From positions 17,041,447-17,105,446 of the forward strand of contig BSWB01000005.1 in NCBI GenBank assembly GCA_033239125.1: DNA of 64,000 nucleotides, read 5' to 3'. The DNA is from Fagopyrum homotropicum (lineage: Eukaryota > Streptophyta > Magnoliopsida > Caryophyllales > Polygonaceae). Below are positions 58,485 to 64,000 of the stretch, piece after piece. Every line of letters starts with the position of its first letter. Within the stretch, counting starts at the first letter, position 1. The translations under genes were made by a program, and so were the position numbers. A model generated the notes under the pieces. That model was given only the letters and a program-made list of their open reading frames with translations, was not told the origin of the DNA and ran no database searches.

Positions 58485-59834
58485 TGCCACTTGCTTGTCC
58501 CTAAGCAAGGTCTTTGAAAGCTTAGAACACAAGTTAGGATGAAATATGCATGCAAACTCAAAAACAAAACATCTTTTAGGTAAGTGTGCTTCTAGTCAAT
58601 AGATCATTCTCAAAACTTGCTTAATTCACCCTTGAAAAGCTTATATACATAAACCAAAGAATGTAAAACAAAGAAACATCATGAAGTGGTCAAACTTTAA
58701 AGTAAATATCATAACCTTCAAGCATTATCAAAATCAAGCATAAGAAACTTCAATTTAGATCACCAAGTCAAATAACATTCTTTTGATCTTAAGGACTTCC
58801 AAGTAAGGTCTAGAATGCGGAAGGGACGAAAACTTATAAAGGATGTGGTGCATGAATCCGAGAAAGTGGACAACTAACTCTTTTCCTTTTTAATTTGAAT
58901 TGCAACACCATCAACTTTGAGCTTTTCTCTCTTCTTTTTCACATCATTTTTCGACTTTACTTTTGGAGTAATGGACAGCGGTGCACAAAAACCGAAGCAT
59001 AGGAGATTGGCGTTTCTCAATTTCGAGATGCCTCAAACCCTTGATGCACATACCATAATCCGCTAGGAATATCGCTCAATCCGACTTTGGCAAGACACAA
59101 ACACCCGGCTATGTGAATGGTGCCGAGTTACTCATCGTCATGATTGACTTCCCCAAACCTATTATTTTTATTCTTTGAATGCAAAAATTTGCTTTCATGG
59201 CCCTCCTACATCAAGCATTCCAAAACTCAACTCCTCCAATTCCCGGATAGGTAAGGGAGACAATTATTTCATTGAGGGGCTAAATGAACAAAGAAAGGAG
59301 AAAAAAAGATCGAATTGCCTTAATCATTTCATAAAGAAGTATAAGAACTCATCATGTGATTTCAACCTCGATTTCTCAATATGATTTAGATAAAACTCTT
59401 CACATCATGAAACTTGCAAGAAAGGATAATCAACACATTCAATTCCTTTTCAATTCATTATTCGTTTAGGCATACAATTGTCATCAAAAGTTTGATCCGC
59501 AAGTGGTAACTATCATAGAAATCATCTCAACTCTTAGAAGCACAAAGCCTTTATAGAACTTTTCAAAATTTTTCACATTTTTATGGTTTTTTCAAAAGCT
59601 TTTTCATGCAATGCAATAATGAAACGTGTGACTGTGAAATGAAACATGCAAAGTGTTCTCGATCAAAGCAAGCAAAGTGAGTAGAGTTATTACAAACGAT
59701 AGTCACACCCTACCCCATACTTGAGACAAACATTGTCCCCAATGTTCAAAAAGAAATAAGGAAAAGAAAGAAAAGAAAATGAACTCACTAGACGGCGGTG
59801 GGTGGCTGAAACTGTCAACTGGCATAGCTTGTCA
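58485..59834 (-). other. Non-coding tail of element D
   Basis: 1.35 kb between ORF-1 and the polypurine tract. AT-rich, no convincing frame on either strand. Confidence 0.6.
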
Positions 59835-60173
59835 CTACGGTGGAGGCAGTGGTGGAAACGGGAAGAAGTCGGAGCTGAAGTTCCGCCCAAACTGCTGGCA
59901 GTAGATGTCCCGCATCATCCGATCATGCTCATCAGCCCGTACATCTCTAGCATCCTGGAAGATCTCCAAATTACCGACCCTCCTAGAAAGGTCGGTAGCC
60001 CACTCCGGTAGCTGCTCATACCACTCCGGTGCCTGACTGTACCATGCAGGTGCATCTTGTGGGGCCGGTGCTGCCGGTGGCTGTGCATACCACGGTGGTG
60101 GAGCTCCCATCAACTCCGGTTGTGCTCCATACCAAGTGGGATGAGTCTCCATCCATGTCGGTCTCTCGCTCAC
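59835..60173 (-). pseudogene. ORF-1 of element D, C-terminal frame
   Basis: Overlaps the end of the 392-codon frame by 4 nt in another frame and has no ATG (GTG first). Pro/Trp/Tyr-rich, with repeats of the type PxWY or PEWYEQLPEW, then a short charged helix (DEHDRMMRDIYCQQFG). Most simply the original C-terminus shifted by an indel near 60230. Confidence 0.6.
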
Positions 60174-61348
60174 ACTAACGCGGCGAGAGGAAGAAGCACC
60201 GGGAGGTCTAGAAGGGCGAGGAGACTATCTAGGTAGATCCGGCTGATCCGGAAAGGTGCCAAAATCCTGCTCATCACCTCCTCTATATCCTCATCAACAT
60301 CAGCAGCTGGAATCTCATCGAGAATGTAGGGAGGTGCTGCTAACCTATTCGCATGCATAGCAGCGAATGTCTCCTTCCAATTATGGCGCTCAGCCATAAT
60401 GGAATACTCAGGAAGCCATGGAATGCCTCTACCTCCTCTATCCTCCCATGGCATAGCAGCAGTAGGTGGACCTCGGTGCCTAGGAAAGATCAAACCTCTA
60501 GTCATAAGGCTCTTGAGACCTAAAGGTCTCGCCGCTATCCTAGTATAAGTGGAGCAATCAATCCCAAGCTGCGTAGCTATGTGGGTAACTATCCCACCAT
60601 ACCCAATGTTCTCAGCCCTCTTGTGTTTAAGTCTACTAATGGTGGAGGCTAAGAGGGTGGCACAATCGGCGGGTCTACCGTATAGCATATCATAGAGAAG
60701 GAATAGCTCGTCGGTCTTAATCTTTTGCGGGGTCTCGGTCCTAGGGAATAGGCACTCGGAAAGGACCCTATGAGCTATCTTCAAGGCTAAGTGGTAGATG
60801 AGCTTAGCCTTGGTATCAACCGGTTGCCAGCGGTCCTCGTTAGTGTAAACCATAGCTATGTCTTCCCAAAAATCCTTAGCGTATACGCCGCTAGGGAAAT
60901 GACCGTTAAAGGTCTCATGGAACCCAAAGAAGGCTCCAAACTGCTGGATGGAGAACTCATAGTCCGTCTCCATCAATCGAAAGGATACCGTCCTATCGAT
61001 GTGGCTATGCTCGAAGGATATAACAAACTCCCTCGTAATCTCCTCATAAGCATCCGCTCTAATAGCGGAGAAAACAATCAATCCGGCTATATCCAAGAGC
61101 CATGTCAAATCATTAACCACATTAAGTGGCTCCAACTCCTCAAGCAAGAGGTATCTAGGTCCTATGACCGGTCTTTCCTCGATCTTTTCTAAAGCATCGA
61201 GATAGTTAGGGTGAATGGTTGGGATTCTAGGGCGTGGAGGTGATGGTTCACTAGGAGGGTTATGGGAAGAGGAGGAACTATCACCCTTTCTCTTCTTTTT
61301 CTTTCCTGCACTTCTCGTGAACATTTTCCCAAATACAGAAAAAACCAC
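60170..61348 (-). CDS. ORF-1 protein of Athila element D
   Basis: Open frame of 392 codons on the minus strand, downstream of integrase. The N-terminus is basic (KKKKRKGD, possibly nuclear or RNA-binding) and Ser/Pro-rich to about residue 45. The body has segments IVFSAIRADAYEEITREFV, FRLMETDYEFSIQQFGAFFGFHE and a helical stretch KLIYHLALKIAHRVLSECLFP that match the ATHILA ORF-1 family in layout. Its function is unknown; this position is where some Athila elements carry an env-like gene, but I see no signal peptide or clear membrane anchor here. The last residues after about 60235 look shifted out of frame. The start could be the second Met (MFTRSAGKK, 8 codons in). Confidence 0.7.
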   Translation of the reverse strand: MVFSVFGKMFTRSAGKKKKRKGDSSSSSHNPPSEPSPPRPRIPTIHPNYLDALEKIEERPVIGPRYLLLEELEPLNVVNDLTWLLDIAGLIVFSAIRADAYEEITREFVISFEHSHIDRTVSFRLMETDYEFSIQQFGAFFGFHETFNGHFPSGVYAKDFWEDIAMVYTNEDRWQPVDTKAKLIYHLALKIAHRVLSECLFPRTETPQKIKTDELFLLYDMLYGRPADCATLLASTISRLKHKRAENIGYGGIVTHIATQLGIDCSTYTRIAARPLGLKSLMTRGLIFPRHRGPPTAAMPWEDRGGRGIPWLPEYSIMAERHNWKETFAAMHANRLAAPPYILDEIPAADVDEDIEEVMSRILAPFRISRIYLDSLLALLDLPVLLPLAALV

Positions 61349-62111
61349 GGTCTATTCTTATGTTTCTACGGCCGTGGAAGTCCCAGAGACCGTGATTCGG
61401 CTATGAATTGCTCAAATCTCAATCAAATCAACAGCAAACTCAGCAGAACCTGTCCTAGGCTAATTGCAATCTCAATCCTATGCAATTTCTCTAAGTTCTT
61501 GCGAAAATTTAACCCAAATTGAAAAAGAAGAGAAGAATAGTAAAAACCTAGGTTTTTGGATCTTTGAATCCAAATTCCGCTTTCTTGATGGATTGTTCAC
61601 TTGTTTTGTCGATTGGATCTTGTAGAGGAATGAATTTTCTCCACTTTTGCACCAAGAATCGTTCGAAACGATCACCGAATGAAGAATTGCGAGAGGCGGA
61701 GAGTTTTCAGAGTTTAGGGCGTGGAAAGGGGCGTGGAAGAGGGATTTGTGGTGTTTTAGGGAAGGAAGGTGGTTTATATAGTGGCCGTAAAATTTTTGAA
61801 AATCACGGTCACTCGGGGGTTTCCACGGCCGTGGTTTTGTACGGATCCGTGGTTTTTGGTGATTTTTCTCAGATTGTGAAGAATTACGGTCACTGTAGCC
61901 TCCACGACCGTGGTTTAGGACGTGGAACTCTATGTAATGTGCCAAAATCCAAGTTTCGTCAATTTCTTCCAACTTTTTCCTTTCCCATTGCCTATTCCAT
62001 TGCTCCTACATCTAAAAACACAACATACCGGAAGGAATCGAGGGCAAAACAAAAACAAAAACGTCTAAACTAATCTAATCTACGAATGTCAAACAAAAGC
62101 ATAAGTGTAAT
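61349..62111 (-). other. Spacer upstream of ORF-1 in D, with palindrome motifs
   Basis: Non-coding region between integrase and ORF-1. It repeats the motifs of the D LTR: CCACGGCCGTGG (61823-61834), ACGGATCCGT (61841-61850), CCACGACCGTGG (61902-61913, followed by TTTAGGACGTGGA), AGGGCGTGG (about 61718) and TACGGCCGTGG (61368-61378). The ORFs drawn across it on either strand lack family resemblance. Confidence 0.65.
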
Positions 62112-62113
62112 AC

Positions 62114-62131
62114 CTTGGGTTGCCTCCCAAG
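62114..62131 (-). other. GGGAGGCAACCC stem-loop after integrase in D
   Basis: Minus strand CTTGGG-AGGCAA-CCCAAG, about 40 bp after the integrase stop. Counterpart in C at 50890-50907 with compensating stem changes. Confidence 0.7.
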
Positions 62132-62171
62132 AAGCGCTTGTTTAAGGTATGTAGCTAGACCGTACTTGCAC

Positions 62172-63008
62172 TTATTCGAGTGCGGTAAGCGCGAAATCCT
62201 CAGCTTGGAGCTCCGGTGAGTACTTCTTGAGTCGTTGACCGTTCACCTTGAAGCTTCCGCCCTTTTCACCCCATACTTCAACTGCGCCATGGGGAAAAAC
62301 ACGTTTTATTAGATATGGTCCAGTCCAACGAGATTTTAGCTTACCTGGAAAGAGACGAAGTCTCGAATTGAAGAGGAGAACTTGATCTCCTTCCTTGAGG
62401 TATTTTGGAATGATATGCTTATCATGCCAACGCTTCGCTCTCTCTTTGTAGATCTTGACGTTCTCGTAGGCATTTAAGCGAAGTTCTTCAAGCTCGTTAA
62501 GGTCCAAGAGGCGCTTCTCGCCCGCTTCCTTCATGTTGAAGTTCAACCACTTTACCGCCCAATACGCCTTATGTTCTAGCTCTACCGGTAAGTGACAACA
62601 CTTCCCATACACAAGGTTGTATGGTGTCGTTCCTATGGGAGTCTTGTATGCAGTCCGGTATGCCCACAATGCGTCATCTAGCTTCAAAGACCAATCTTTT
62701 CTTGTCTTCGAAACTGTTTTCTCTAGGATTCCCTTAATCTCCCGGTTCGAAATCTCCGCTTTTCCACTCGTTTGTGGATGGTAAGGGGTGGCGATCTTGT
62801 GAGTCACCCCATACTTAGCTAGTAGAGCTTTGAATCATCGGGCAATGAAGTGAGAGCCTCCATCACTAATGATAGTCCGTGGTGTCCCAAATCGTGGGAA
62901 AATAGTCTTGTTAAAGAACTTAACCACAACCATGACATCATTAGTAGGAGAGGCAATTGCTTCAACCCATCTCGAAACATAATCTACAGCTAGAAGTATG
63001 TATTGGTT
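62172..63008 (-). pseudogene. Integrase core and C-terminus of D (decayed)
   Basis: Continues from the stop at 63009. After a second stop (TGA at 62835-62837) a 211-codon frame contains THKIATPYHPQTSGKAEISN with the catalytic Glu, ALWAYRTAYKTPIGTTPYNLVYG, a WHDKHIIPK segment and a GPY/F-type module (SRWTGPYLIKRVFPHGAVEV). Upstream of the stop are an AVDYVSRWVEA-like segment and the second catalytic Asp (ISDGGSHF). The frame ends with a normal-looking TAA at 62172, followed by the conserved stem-loop. Confidence 0.9.
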
Positions 63009-64000
63009 TCAACAAGATGATGGGAAAGGTCCCATGAAATCTACTCCCCAAACGTCAAAGATCTCTACCTCCTGAATGTTGTTAAGAGGCATTTCGTTTC
63101 TCCTAGATATGTTCCCTGCTCTTTGACAAGCATCGCAGCAGAAAACAAAGGTTTGCATATCATTAAATAAAGTAGGCCAAAAGAATCCAGATTGCAATAC
63201 CTTAGCGCTAGTCTTGTTCGAGATAGCTTGTCCTCCACAAGGTAGTGGGTGACAATGACGGATGACACTTTGCAACTCATCTTCCGGCACACATCGTCGA
63301 ATGATGCCGTCAGGACCTCTCTTGAAGAGGAGAGGTTCGTTCCAAAAGTATTCCCGGACATCCTTAAAGAAAATTTTCCTTTGTGCATAGGATAATCCGG
63401 GTGGTATTTCCTGGCAAACCAAATAGTTAACAAAATCAGCAAACCATGGTTCGTTACCTTTAGTAATCTTGTTGATGCACTCCTCTATGATGTGTAAATG
63501 CTCATCCGGAAAGGAGTCACCTATAGGTAGATTTTCATCCTCTAGATGTGGTAGACGACTCAAATGATCCACAATAGAATTTTCCGAACCCTTCTTGTCA
63601 TGGATCTCTAGATCGAATTCTTGTAAGAGAAGAATCCATCTAATCAGCCTTGGTTTCGCATCCTTCTTTGCAAGTAGATACCGGATCGCAGCATGATCCG
63701 TGTATACAATCACCCCCTTTGCACCTACAAGATAAGAACGAAACTTTTCAAATGCCTAAACAATAGCTAGAAATTCTTTTTCAGTAGTGGCTTTGTTAAA
63801 CTGCGCTTCGTGTAGCGTCTTGCTAGCATAGTAGATAGCATGGGTTCGTCCTTCCTTCTTTTGCCCAAGCACAGCTCCTATAGCTACGTCACTTTCATCA
63901 CACATGACCTCTAATGGAAGATTCCAATCCGGAGGTTGAATGATCGGGGCTGAGATTAGAGCTTCCCGAATCTTATGAAACGCATCTAAGCACTCCTGCG
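63009..64000 (-). pseudogene. RNase H and integrase zinc finger of D (decayed)
   Basis: Cut by the window edge. RNase H: CDESDVAIGAVLGQKK, AIYYASKTLHEAQFNKATTEKE, stop TAG at 63756-63758, then YTDHAAIRYLLAKKDAKPRLIRW and an EIHDKKGSENSIVDHLSRL end. Integrase: HHCC finger (RHCHPLPCGGQ ... CCDACQRAGN) and WGVDFMGPFPSS with the first catalytic Asp, then stop TGA at 63009-63011. Sequence and order fit Athila pol. Confidence 0.9.

Larger units (their letters stand above)
56784..64000 (-). mobile_element. Element D: Athila-type retrotransposon, continues past the window
   Basis: On the minus strand: RNase H, integrase, spacer, ORF-1, non-coding tail, polypurine tract, 3' LTR. Gag, protease, RT and the 5' LTR must lie beyond 64000. 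Pol has three in-frame stops in the visible part, whereas the ORF-1 frame is open for 392 codons. Confidence 0.85.

Noticed and set aside
60791..61192. 133-codon plus-strand ORF
   Set aside because: Antisense shadow of ORF-1 in element D.
60170..61348. Envelope glycoprotein in element D
   Set aside because: Position is env-like, but no signal peptide, clear transmembrane anchor or cleavage site is seen; the match is to the uncharacterised ATHILA ORF-1 family.

Overview
This window is nuclear DNA from a flowering plant, probably a eudicot. It is a repeat-rich, pericentromere-like block made almost entirely of nested LTR retrotransposons. The evidence is AT-rich spacer DNA, Ty3/gypsy proteins of the chromovirus (Tekay-like) and Athila types, primer-binding sites (PBS) for initiator tRNA-Met and tRNA-Asp, 5-bp target-site duplications (TSDs), and a small plant-type zinc-ribbon gene. 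I cannot name the species.

Underneath the transposons is a tandem array of one small gene: about 80 codons, a Ser/Pro/Asn-rich N-terminus and a C-terminal CxxC...CxxC zinc ribbon like that of GIR1-type (GL2-interacting repressor) proteins. The array period is about 2.41 kb. Five copies are visible: copy 1 (1-216 plus 10074-10203, split by a transposon), copy 2 (14160-14404, frameshifted), copy 3 (33625-33867, the only intact one), copy 4 (36034-36115, truncated) and copy 5 (55705-55945, three stops). Array spacers lie at 10204-12295, 14405-14890, 32660-33624, 33868-36033, 55134-55704 and 55946-56009.

Three transposon groups interrupt the array. Group A (LTRs 1.8-3.1 kb, tRNA-iMet PBS, nearly non-coding 4-kb interior) includes A1 (217-10073, complete), a reverse solo LTR (12307-14094), A2 (14891-16393, reverse fragment), A3 (16394-20547), A4 (20548-29413) and A5 (56010-56783, reverse fragment). 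Group B (LTR about 2.6 kb, same PBS) includes B1 (29414-32659, with a group-A-like non-coding interior), B' (36116-44691, decayed gag-PR-RT-RH-IN) and B'' (44692-45009 and 53832-55133). Athila-type elements lie on the minus strand: C (45010-53826, both LTRs, gag and an ORF-1 gene but no pol), a solo LTR inside C's ORF-1 (47751-49410), and D (56784 to beyond the window, with RNase H, integrase and a long ORF-1).

No element here looks autonomous: B' and D pol carry many stops and C has no pol. The notable signals are structural. They are a quasi-periodic (about 28 bp) CCC array in group A LTRs; a hairpin containing a splice-donor-like GTAAGT in nearly every group A and B LTR; hairpins with conserved G-rich loops and co-varying arms in element C; and related short palindrome arrays placed both in U3 and upstream of ORF-1 in elements C and D.
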